A stretch of 64,000 nt of DNA from Luteococcus peritonei. GTDB lineage: Bacteria > Actinomycetota > Actinomycetes > Propionibacteriales > Propionibacteriaceae. The notes under the pieces were generated by a model. The model was not told the DNA's origin and did no database searches. It saw only the letters and a list, made by a program, of their open reading frames with translations. Both the position numbers and the translations under genes were made by a program. The stretch spans positions 62,001 through 126,000 of the forward strand of contig NZ_BAAAIX010000034.1 of the NCBI RefSeq assembly GCF_039526385.1. Direction: 5' to 3'. Position 1 is the first letter of the stretch, and every line of letters begins with the position of its first letter. Shown piece after piece: positions 1 through 8,685 of this stretch.

Positions 1-253
1 GGCCTCCGTTGCGGGCCAGCCACTTGGCGATGGTGGAGTTCTCGTTCAGCGGGGCCAGGAGCTGGATCTGGGCGCTCTCGGGGAGCTGCGAGCCGGTTCC
101 CATCATGGCCTCGGCGACGCCCTGCTCCTCGTTGACCTCCTTGTGCAGCAGACGGAAGCCGAACTTCTCGGTGTGGAAGGTGATGGCCTCGTCGAGGTCT
201 GCGACGGCAAGGCCGACGTGGTCGATGCAGATGAAGAGATCGCTGTTGTCCAT
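1..253 (-). CDS. mce: Methylmalonyl-CoA epimerase, partial (3' end outside window)
   Basis: Interconverts (2R)- and (2S)-methylmalonyl-CoA, a step of the propionate (Wood-Werkman) pathway in the cytoplasm. The 84 visible residues begin MDNSDLFICIDHV, close to the start of the propionibacterial enzyme. They include the first metal-binding His (residue 12) and the QIQLLAPL strand (62-69) that carries the second ligand region of this glyoxalase-fold family. The family is about 148 residues, so the C-terminal half is cut off by the window edge. An in-frame ATG three codons upstream (262) is possible; 253 is chosen because it matches the family N-terminus. Family assignment is firm; the exact start is inferred. 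Confidence 0.9.
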   Translation of the reverse strand, partial: MDNSDLFICIDHVGLAVADLDEAITFHTEKFGFRLLHKEVNEEQGVAEAMMGTGSQLPESAQIQLLAPLNENSTIAKWLARNGG

Positions 254-464
254 GGCCCCCATGCTTCCACACGGCTCCCTGGCCCGGCAGGGCGGGGCGG
301 CAACAAACCCTGCAGCGCCGCTCAAGGCTTCGGCGCGCCCGTGCTGGGCGGCGGGGCCGGGGTACGGCATAGTTGGGAACGACTGGACTCGGGGCAGTGT
401 GCTCCGTCGTCCTGGCCGCGACTTCCCCAACGACCCGCGGGTCAACCTGATCAAGGAGTACGAC

Positions 465-611
465 ATGCCCGAGTGGGCCAAGAAGATCCTGTGGACGCTG
501 GTGATCGCCTTCATCATCTACTACATCGCCACCCAGCCCGAGGAGTTCGCGGCGGGTGTGAAGAGCGTGGTCAACGCCCTCGGCCGGCTGTTCTCCGCTC
601 TGGCCAACTGA
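465..611 (+). CDS. 48-aa single-pass membrane miniprotein
   Basis: A short gene with a good ribosome-binding site (AAGGAG, 7 nt before the ATG). It encodes 48 residues: a basic amphipathic start (MPEWAKK), one hydrophobic segment at about residues 8-22, and a soluble tail (23-48) that could form an amphipathic helix. It ends 7 nt before the PH-domain membrane gene, so the two are probably co-transcribed. I do not recognise a family. A membrane anchor or partner of the downstream protein is only a guess from position. The roughly 210 nt upstream hold no gene that I can support. Confidence 0.65.
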   Translation: MPEWAKKILWTLVIAFIIYYIATQPEEFAAGVKSVVNALGRLFSALAN

Positions 612-618
612 GCCCGGC

Positions 619-1179
619 GTGAGCTGGATCTCACGCTTCCTGGCGCCGGAGGTGGACCGCCACCTGCTGGTCGACCAGGGTGAGTTCATCATCGACGAGG
701 TCGCCAAGCACTGGGTGACCGTGGTCGGCCCCTCGCTGGGCATGCTCGCCGTCGTCCCGCTGTTCTGGTTCATGTCAGACCTGGGACCCTTCTGGTGGAT
801 CGCCTTGATCCTCGGCATCGGCCTGTTCTGCTACTGCATGCTGCTGATCCACATGCAGTTCATGGACCGTTTCGTCATCACCAACATGCGCGTCTTCCGG
901 GTGCACGGGGTGCTCGACCAGCACCTGGCCACCATGCCGATGACGCGCATCCTCGACATCAGCGTCTTCCAGCCCTTCCTGGGCCGGATCCTGGGCTATG
1001 GACACTTCGTCTTCGAGTCCGCCGCCCAGGACCAGGGTCTGCGCGACATCCGCTTCGTCGGCCAGCCGGAGAAGCGCGACCTGATCATCCAGCGGGTCAT
1101 CCAACGCGCGGGCCTGCGCGCCAAGGTCACCCCGATCGACTACGACTTCGAGGACGAGGACGAGCAGGACGGCCTCTGA
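619..1179 (+). CDS. PH domain-containing (bPH2/DUF304-like) membrane protein
   Basis: A 186-aa protein. A short cytoplasmic N-terminus is followed by two hydrophobic segments (about 34-55 and 60-82) and then a bacterial PH-like domain (about 85-165). The domain opens with the characteristic ITNMRVFRVHG strand and continues with the LGYGHFVFES strand typical of DUF304/bPH2 proteins. The C-terminus is strongly acidic (DFEDEDEQD). Family members are membrane proteins of unknown precise function. The start is a GTG 7 nt after the preceding miniprotein, with no strong ribosome-binding site, which suggests translational coupling. A terminator hairpin follows about 20 nt after the stop. Family confident, role unknown. 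Confidence 0.8.
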   Translation: MSWISRFLAPEVDRHLLVDQGEFIIDEVAKHWVTVVGPSLGMLAVVPLFWFMSDLGPFWWIALILGIGLFCYCMLLIHMQFMDRFVITNMRVFRVHGVLDQHLATMPMTRILDISVFQPFLGRILGYGHFVFESAAQDQGLRDIRFVGQPEKRDLIIQRVIQRAGLRAKVTPIDYDFEDEDEQDGL

Positions 1180-1198
1180 GCCGCCCTGCGGTCGTGCA

Positions 1199-1233
1199 AC
1201 GGCGCCGGCACCCCTCAGGGATGCCGGCGCCGT
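1199..1233. terminator. Bidirectional terminator hairpin between the PH-domain gene and pgm
   Basis: A perfect 12-bp inverted repeat (ACGGCGCCGGCA / TGCCGGCGCCGT) around an 11-nt loop lies between two convergent genes. There is no long U-tract, as is common in high-GC actinobacteria. Confidence 0.7.
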
Positions 1234-1246
1234 CTGCGTGCCGGGA

Positions 1247-2878
1247 TCAGGCGTCGAGTGCGGCGTTCACCACGTCGCGGGCCTGCTCCTGGATGGCGGC
1301 CAGGTGCTCGGCCGAGGTGAGGCTCTCGGCGTAGATCTTGTACTTGTCCTCGGTGCCCGACGGGCGGGCCGCGAACCAGCCGTTCTCGGTGGTCACCTTC
1401 ACCCCGCCGATGGCCGCGCCGTTGCCGGGGGCCTCGGTGAGCACGGCGGTGATCTTCTCGCCGGCCAGCTCCGTGGCGGTGATGTCGGCGGGGGAGAGCT
1501 TGGACAGCCGGGCCTTCTGCTCGCGGTCGGCGTCGGCGTCCACCCGGGCGTAGTAGGACTTGCCGTAGGTGGCCTCCAGCTCGGCATAGTGCTGGCTGGG
1601 GGTCTTGCCGGTGACGGCGGTGATCTCGCTGGCCAGCAGGTCCAGGATGATGCCGTCCTTGTCGGTGGTCCAGGTGGAGCCGTCCAGCATGAGGCAGGAG
1701 GCGCCGGCCGACTCCTCGCCGCCGAAGCCCATGTCACCGCTGATCAGGCCGGGCACGAACCACTTGAAGCCCACCGGCACCTCCACCAGCGTGCGGCCGA
1801 TCTGGGCGGCCACCTTGTCGATCATCGAGCTGGAGACCAGGGTCTTGCCGATGGCGGCGCCCTCACCCCAGCCCGGACGGTTCTGGAAGAGGTACTGGAT
1901 GGCCACCGCCAGGTAGTGGTTCGGGTTCATCAGGCCGGCGTCGGGGGTGACGATGCCGTGGCGGTCGGAGTCCGCGTCGTTGCCGGTGGAGATGTCGAAC
2001 TTGTCGCGGTTGCCGATCAGCGAGGCCATGGCATTGGGGCTGGAGCAGTCCATCCGGATCTTGCCGTCGGTGTCCAGGGTCATGAAGCGCCAGGTGGGGT
2101 CCACCTTGGGGTTGATCACGGTGAGGTCCAGGCCCGACTTCTCGGCCAGGTACTGCCAGTACTGCACCGAGGCGCCGCCCATCGGGTCGGCGCCGATCCG
2201 CACGCCCGCGTCCTTGATGGCCTGCAGGTTGATGACGTTGACCAGGTCCTCGCAGTAGGGGGTGCGGTAGTTGAAGCGGTTGACCTTGGACTCGGCCTGC
2301 TCGTAGGGAACCCGCTTGATCCCCGAGGGGTTGGCCATCAGCTCGTTGGCACGCGCCGCGATCCACTTCGTGGCATCGGTGTCGGCGGGGCCGCCGTTCG
2401 GCGGGTTGTACTTGAAACCGCCGTCGCGGGGCGGGTTGTGCGAGGGGGTGACGACGATGCCGTCGGCGCGCGGGCCGCTGTGGTCACGGTTGTGGACGAT
2501 GATGGCGCGGCTCACCGCGGGGGTGGGGGTGTACTCGTCCTCCAGTTCGGCCATCACCTCGACGCCGTTGGCGACCAGCACCTCGGCGGCGGTCTTCCAG
2601 GCCGGCACCGACAGGGCGTGGGTGTCCTTGCCGATGAACAGCGGGCCGGTGGTGCCCTGCTGGGCGCGGTACTCGACGATCGCCTGGGTGGTGGCCGCGA
2701 TGTGCAGCTCGTTGAACTTGCCGTCCAGCGAGGATCCCCGGTGCCCGGAGGTGCCGAAGACCACCTGCTGGTCGATGTCGTGGGGGTCGGGGGTGATGTC
2801 GTAGTAGGCCGAGACGACCTTGTCGACGTCGATCAGGTCCTGTTCCTGGGCTACCTGCCCTGCGCGCTCATGTGCCAT
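1247..2878 (-). CDS. pgm: Phosphoglucomutase (alpha-D-glucose phosphate-specific)
   Basis: Interconverts glucose 1-phosphate and glucose 6-phosphate, linking glycolysis to glycogen and trehalose metabolism. The 543-aa product has the full phosphohexomutase set: the TSGHRGSS loop (43-50), phosphoserine in TPSHNPP (Ser146), the Mg2+ loop DADSD (301-305), the sugar-specificity loop GGEESAG (386-392) and a C-terminal phosphate-binding RPSGTE loop. Length matches the bacterial Pgm class. The ATG at 2878 is preferred over one three codons upstream: the protein then begins MAHERAG as in relatives, and a CAAGAT -10-like box sits 7 nt upstream, suggesting a leaderless mRNA. It lies apart from, but serves, the nearby glycogen island. 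Confidence 0.95.
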   Translation of the reverse strand: MAHERAGQVAQEQDLIDVDKVVSAYYDITPDPHDIDQQVVFGTSGHRGSSLDGKFNELHIAATTQAIVEYRAQQGTTGPLFIGKDTHALSVPAWKTAAEVLVANGVEVMAELEDEYTPTPAVSRAIIVHNRDHSGPRADGIVVTPSHNPPRDGGFKYNPPNGGPADTDATKWIAARANELMANPSGIKRVPYEQAESKVNRFNYRTPYCEDLVNVINLQAIKDAGVRIGADPMGGASVQYWQYLAEKSGLDLTVINPKVDPTWRFMTLDTDGKIRMDCSSPNAMASLIGNRDKFDISTGNDADSDRHGIVTPDAGLMNPNHYLAVAIQYLFQNRPGWGEGAAIGKTLVSSSMIDKVAAQIGRTLVEVPVGFKWFVPGLISGDMGFGGEESAGASCLMLDGSTWTTDKDGIILDLLASEITAVTGKTPSQHYAELEATYGKSYYARVDADADREQKARLSKLSPADITATELAGEKITAVLTEAPGNGAAIGGVKVTTENGWFAARPSGTEDKYKIYAESLTSAEHLAAIQEQARDVVNAALDA

Positions 2879-2988
2879 GGCCCCCATCTTGCCGCTCCCG
2901 TGCCACCACGGACAGTCCTGGTGCGATCTTGTCTTGCCCCAGAGCCCGTCGGCTTGGGCAAATCGCCCTCCCGCGAAAGAATGGACCC

Positions 2989-3927
2989 ATGACTTCCGAG
3001 AGCTTCAGCCGTCCCGGCGCCATCGACCTGTCCCAGCTGGCCTCTGCGGCCGGGACCGATCCTGCCAACCACGCCGGGCCCGTCTCCACCGGTGCCGGTG
3101 CCGGCGCCTGGGTGCAGCAGGTGGGTGAGGCCGACTTCGACGCCGTGGCCCGCAAGAGCGTCAACCACCCGGTCATCATGGAGCTCTACTCGCCCCGCGC
3201 CGGTGCACAGGAGCTCTCCGACATCCTGATCCGCAAGACCGCCGAGGCCGGTGGCCGCTGGCTGCTGGCCCGGGTGAACGTGGACGTGGAGAGCCGCGTG
3301 GCGCAGGCGCTGGGCGTGCAGGCCGTGCCCACCGTCGTCGCGCTGGTGGGCGGTCAGCTGGTGCCGCTCTTCCAGGGAACCAAGGGCGAGGACGAGGTGC
3401 AGAACATCCTCGACCAGGTGGTGCAGATGTCGGTGGCCAACGGGCTCACCGGCCGGGCCGAGCCGGTCAACGGCGCCGCTCCCGCCGCAGAGGGCGAGCC
3501 TGCCGAGAAGCCCGCCGATCCGCGCTTCGCCGCCGCCGACGCGGCGCTGGAGCAGGGGGACTACGCCACCGCCGTCACGGAGTTCGAGAAGGTCCTGGCC
3601 CAGACCCCCGGTGATGCCGAGGCAACCCAGGGCCTGGCGCAGTCGCGGCTGCTGCAGCGCTCCCTGGCCTTCGACCCCCAGGCCATCGTCACCACCGCGA
3701 ATGCGGAGCCGGAGAACTGGGCCGTGCAGATGGACGCCGCCGACCTGGAGCTGATCAACGGAGACCCGGCGGCCGCCTTCGACCGCCTGCTGCAGATCAT
3801 CCGCGAGACCCGCGAGGACGAGCGGGAGGCCGCCCGGGTGCGGCTGCTGGAGCTCTTCGACGTGGTCGGCAAGGCCGAGCCCACCGTCGTGAAGGCGCGT
3901 CGCCAGCTCTCCAGCGCCCTGTTCTGA
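2989..3927 (+). CDS. Thioredoxin-like domain plus TPR protein (CnoX/YbbN-like) lacking the CxxC motif
   Basis: A 312-aa cytoplasmic protein. Residues about 38-140 form a thioredoxin-like fold: FDAV start, the hydrophobic strand PVIMELYS, and cis-Pro in the AVPTVVAL motif. Residues about 176-312 are helical TPR-like repeats (GDYATAVTEFEKVL, GDPAAAFDRLLQII). This arrangement matches the YbbN/CnoX co-chaperone family. The active site is degenerate: the position of CxxC reads SPRA (68-71), so thiol redox chemistry is not expected, only a holdase or adaptor role. The start is the ATG at 2989, divergent from pgm. It is followed after 7 nt by a lipoprotein gene. Confidence 0.85.
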   Translation: MTSESFSRPGAIDLSQLASAAGTDPANHAGPVSTGAGAGAWVQQVGEADFDAVARKSVNHPVIMELYSPRAGAQELSDILIRKTAEAGGRWLLARVNVDVESRVAQALGVQAVPTVVALVGGQLVPLFQGTKGEDEVQNILDQVVQMSVANGLTGRAEPVNGAAPAAEGEPAEKPADPRFAAADAALEQGDYATAVTEFEKVLAQTPGDAEATQGLAQSRLLQRSLAFDPQAIVTTANAEPENWAVQMDAADLELINGDPAAAFDRLLQIIRETREDEREAARVRLLELFDVVGKAEPTVVKARRQLSSALF

Positions 3928-3934
3928 GCCGGCC

Positions 3935-4585
3935 ATGGGGACGGCCGGCCGGGTAGGCGCGACGGGAGCCATCCTGGCCGTCGCCCTCACCGGGTGCGGT
4001 CAGGGGGTCGATGCCGGACCCCGAGCCGCCGTCCCCAGCCCTGACACCAGCCGGACCCCCGTCATGCCGACGCCCACGGCTTCTTCCTCACCCACCGCGT
4101 GGTCCTCACCGGTGGTCTCTCCACCCGCGGTAGTGGTGGACCGGCCGGTGACGGGCAGTTGGCCACCGACCTGCCGCGGGGCGAGCACCGGCCGACGAAT
4201 GGGCTGGTCCGTGCTGGATGCGGGACTGGGCCACCGCTACCTGGGCCTGGCGGTGCGCAACTGCGGCCAGGAGGCGATCGTGCTGCCGGCACGGCCGGCC
4301 GTGGTGGCGCGCGATGCCCGGGGCGGTGCCGTGCTCCTGCGGATGGACTGGCAGGCGGCCACCCGCCCGCTGCGGCTCGACACCGGGGAGGTGGGCTACC
4401 TCAGCCTGCACTGGCTCGGCAACGGCCACTGTGAACAAGGGGCCTCCAGCATCACCGCCACCCTGCTGGGGGAGTCGGTCACCGCGGCCGGCTGCCTGCA
4501 GCTGGGCGACTTCGAGACCGAGGAGGCCGGCAGCGACATCTCGTCGGTCGTGCGCCTGGGATGGACCGCCTCACCCGGGCAGTGA
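3935..4585 (+). CDS. Predicted lipoprotein, DUF4232-like
   Basis: A 216-aa exported protein. A short basic N-terminus, a hydrophobic core and a lipobox LTGC (Cys21) indicate lipidation and surface anchoring. A Ser/Thr/Pro-rich linker follows (about 30-75). The C-terminal domain (about 85-215) contains paired cysteines (VRNCGQ, GHCEQG, AAGCLQ) and a beta-rich pattern resembling DUF4232. Function unknown. It starts 7 nt after the thioredoxin-like gene and converges on the Nudix gene. Domain assignment is by overall pattern and is moderate. Confidence 0.7.
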   Translation: MGTAGRVGATGAILAVALTGCGQGVDAGPRAAVPSPDTSRTPVMPTPTASSSPTAWSSPVVSPPAVVVDRPVTGSWPPTCRGASTGRRMGWSVLDAGLGHRYLGLAVRNCGQEAIVLPARPAVVARDARGGAVLLRMDWQAATRPLRLDTGEVGYLSLHWLGNGHCEQGASSITATLLGESVTAAGCLQLGDFETEEAGSDISSVVRLGWTASPGQ

Positions 4586-4593
4586 GTGGCGGA

Positions 4594-5370
4594 TCACGCC
4601 AGCGGGATGCCGTCCTCGGTGAAGCCCGTGAAGCCGTCCAGCACCAACCGGATCCGACGCGCCGAGAGCGGCGAGACCCGCTCGTCCAGCTCCTCGCGGT
4701 CCACCCAGTGCGCCTGGCTGATCTCGCGGGGCTCCAGCAGGAAGCCGGTCAGCGCCTCGGCCTCGGTGGGGCCGGCGTCGTAGATGAACTCCAGCGCATC
4801 GCTCCAGCCCAGACTGGGCGGCATCCAGTCCACCAGGGCGGGGGAGCCCAGCTCCAGTTCCAGGCCGAGCTCCTCGAAGACCTCACGCTCGGCGCCCAGC
4901 CGGGGCGTCTCGTCAGGCTCGACGACCCCGCCGGGCAGCTCCCAGTCACTCTTGTAGGTGGTCTGCAGCAGCAGCACCTGGTTGTGCTCGTTGCGCAGCA
5001 CCACGTGGGCGATCAGCCGCTTCTTGGGCAGCACCGTCTCCATCACGGCGCTGAAGCCCTGCGGACCGTAGACCGGATCGGTGGCCAGCCGGGCGTAGAG
5101 CTGCACGTCCACGTAGTTGCCGTCGGCGGCCTGCTGGGCCTGTCGACGCACGCCCTCACGCCGGAAGCCCGCCAGGTGCAGGGCCCGGCGCGCCATGGTG
5201 TCCGTGGCGGGGATCGCCACCTCGAGGCGTCGGACCTGCTGGCCCAGGATCATGTCGTCCGCGGCCAGGCTCACGGCCCGGGCCAGGGTCTCGGCGTCGG
5301 CAGCACCCTCCCAGGAGAGGCTGCCGACGTCGCCGGACCGGTGGCCCTGGACCGTGAACTCGTCAGCCAC
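4594..5370 (-). CDS. Half-GNAT/Nudix hydrolase fusion in the glycogen operon
   Basis: A 258-aa protein. The C-terminal half is a Nudix hydrolase with a complete Nudix box (148-170): G-x5-E, then REVFEELG. This predicts cleavage of a nucleoside diphosphate-linked substrate. The N-terminal 95 residues look like the second half of a RimJ-type GNAT acetyltransferase (AGFRREGVRRQAQ, then YVDVQLYARL), but no acetyl-CoA loop (RxxGxG/A) is visible, so this part is probably non-catalytic. The GTG start at 5370 comes 2 nt after the glgB stop, implying translational coupling as the last gene of glgE-mak-glgB. Substrate unknown; an ADP-sugar is tempting from context only. An alternative start (5433) would overlap glgB by about 60 nt. 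Confidence 0.75.
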   Translation of the reverse strand: MADEFTVQGHRSGDVGSLSWEGAADAETLARAVSLAADDMILGQQVRRLEVAIPATDTMARRALHLAGFRREGVRRQAQQAADGNYVDVQLYARLATDPVYGPQGFSAVMETVLPKKRLIAHVVLRNEHNQVLLLQTTYKSDWELPGGVVEPDETPRLGAEREVFEELGLELELGSPALVDWMPPSLGWSDALEFIYDAGPTEAEALTGFLLEPREISQAHWVDREELDERVSPLSARRIRLVLDGFTGFTEDGIPLA

Positions 5371-5372
5371 GA

Positions 5373-7307
<1,935 letters not shown>

Positions 7308-7308
7308 C

Positions 7309-8685
7309 TCAGTTCTCCTCGTCGTCGGTTGTCGCGTCGGGGGCGAGTGCCTCGATCGCACTCATCGGGATGCCGACCCAGTCGGGCCGGTTCCTGGTCT
7401 CGTAGACCACTTCGTAGACGGCCTTGTCGGCCACGTAGGCGTCCAGCAGCCCGGTGTCCACCGGACCCGCCTCCTGCTGGTAGGCGGCAAGGAAGGCCTG
7501 CTGGGCATCCTGCAGCCAGGCCCGGGCCTCGGCCCCGGTCGGATCGTCGAAGCCACTGGTGGCATATCCGAAGCTGCGCAGCATGCCGGCCACGTCACGC
7601 AGCGGGCTGTCGAGCTCCAGCCGCTCGGCGAAGGACTTCATGGGCTCACCCTCGAAGTCGATGATCTTCCAGCCGTCGGCCGTGAACAGGCACTGGCCCA
7701 GGTGGAAGTCGCCGTGCACCCGCTGGGCGGTCACGCTGCGCCCGGCCAGCCCGGCGAAGCCCCGGCGCAGGCCCGCCACGTGCCCGGCCAGGACCGGAGC
7801 GTCGGCGGCGGCGCGCTCCAGACGCTGCTGCATGGTGGCGGCCAGTTCCTCACCGGATCGGGTGGAGCTGCCGAAGGTGTCGGCCAGCGCCACGTGCACC
7901 TCGGCCAGGGCTGCGCCCAGCGCGGCGGCGTGCTCGGAGACTTCGCGGCCCTCGCGGGCGTGCTCCACGGCCAGCTCCCAGCCGTCGTGCGCCTCGCGCA
8001 GCAGCTCGCTGATCATCATCAGGTCGACGCGCTCCGGCTCGGGTGCCTCGGCGCCATCGGTCCAGGCCTCGTCGCTGAACGGGGTGAGCGAGCCCGAGAC
8101 CCAGCCGAAGAGCCGGGCGGCACTGGAGACGTGGGCCCGGCCCAGCGCGTCGTGCATCTGGATGTCCAGGTTGGGCCCGGTCTCCAGCTTGCGGAAGATC
8201 TTCATCAGCGCCACGTCACCCAGCAGAACATTGGTGTTGGACTGCTCACCGCCGAAGACTCGCGGCTCCAGCTCCGTGGTGAGGGCGGCGCCGTCCACCA
8301 GGGTCTGCTGCCAGGCGTGCGGCACCCGTGATCCCTCGAGCACGGCCGCCAGCACGCCACGCATCGCCTCGACGTCGCGGGGCGCATCGTGCGCGAAGCC
8401 CAGCTCCGGCTCCACGGCCGGTCCGATCAGGCAGTCCGCCAACGGCTCGGGCCGGTAGCTGACCAGCAGCTGGTAGTGCTCGTGGCTGCCGTCCGGGTAG
8501 CCGACCGTGGCGTACTCGGCGCGCACCCCGTAGGGGTGCTCGGCCGGGTCCACGATCCAGTCCGGCTGCTCCAGGCCCACCAGCTGGCCCTCACGCCCCT
8601 TGCCGGCGAACCAGCGGGCGCCCAGGACGTGGTCCTGCAGGGCCTCGACGGGATCGCGGGTGGTGGCCTCGTGCGGCGCGCTCAC
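7309..8685 (-). CDS. mak: Maltokinase (Pep2/Mak)
   Basis: Phosphorylates maltose to alpha-maltose 1-phosphate, the GlgE donor. The 458-aa product matches mycobacterial Mak in length. It has the N-terminal cap motif ARWFAGKGRE and the APH-like kinase core, with catalytic HGDFHLGQ (Asp326) and metal-binding IIDFEGEP (Asp343). The GTG start overlaps the glgE stop by 4 nt (GTGA), so the genes are translationally coupled. In many actinobacteria the gene is fused to or beside treS, which makes the maltose; treS is not in this window. The assignment is firm. Confidence 0.92.
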   Translation of the reverse strand: MSAPHEATTRDPVEALQDHVLGARWFAGKGREGQLVGLEQPDWIVDPAEHPYGVRAEYATVGYPDGSHEHYQLLVSYRPEPLADCLIGPAVEPELGFAHDAPRDVEAMRGVLAAVLEGSRVPHAWQQTLVDGAALTTELEPRVFGGEQSNTNVLLGDVALMKIFRKLETGPNLDIQMHDALGRAHVSSAARLFGWVSGSLTPFSDEAWTDGAEAPEPERVDLMMISELLREAHDGWELAVEHAREGREVSEHAAALGAALAEVHVALADTFGSSTRSGEELAATMQQRLERAAADAPVLAGHVAGLRRGFAGLAGRSVTAQRVHGDFHLGQCLFTADGWKIIDFEGEPMKSFAERLELDSPLRDVAGMLRSFGYATSGFDDPTGAEARAWLQDAQQAFLAAYQQEAGPVDTGLLDAYVADKAVYEVVYETRNRPDWVGIPMSAIEALAPDATTDDEEN

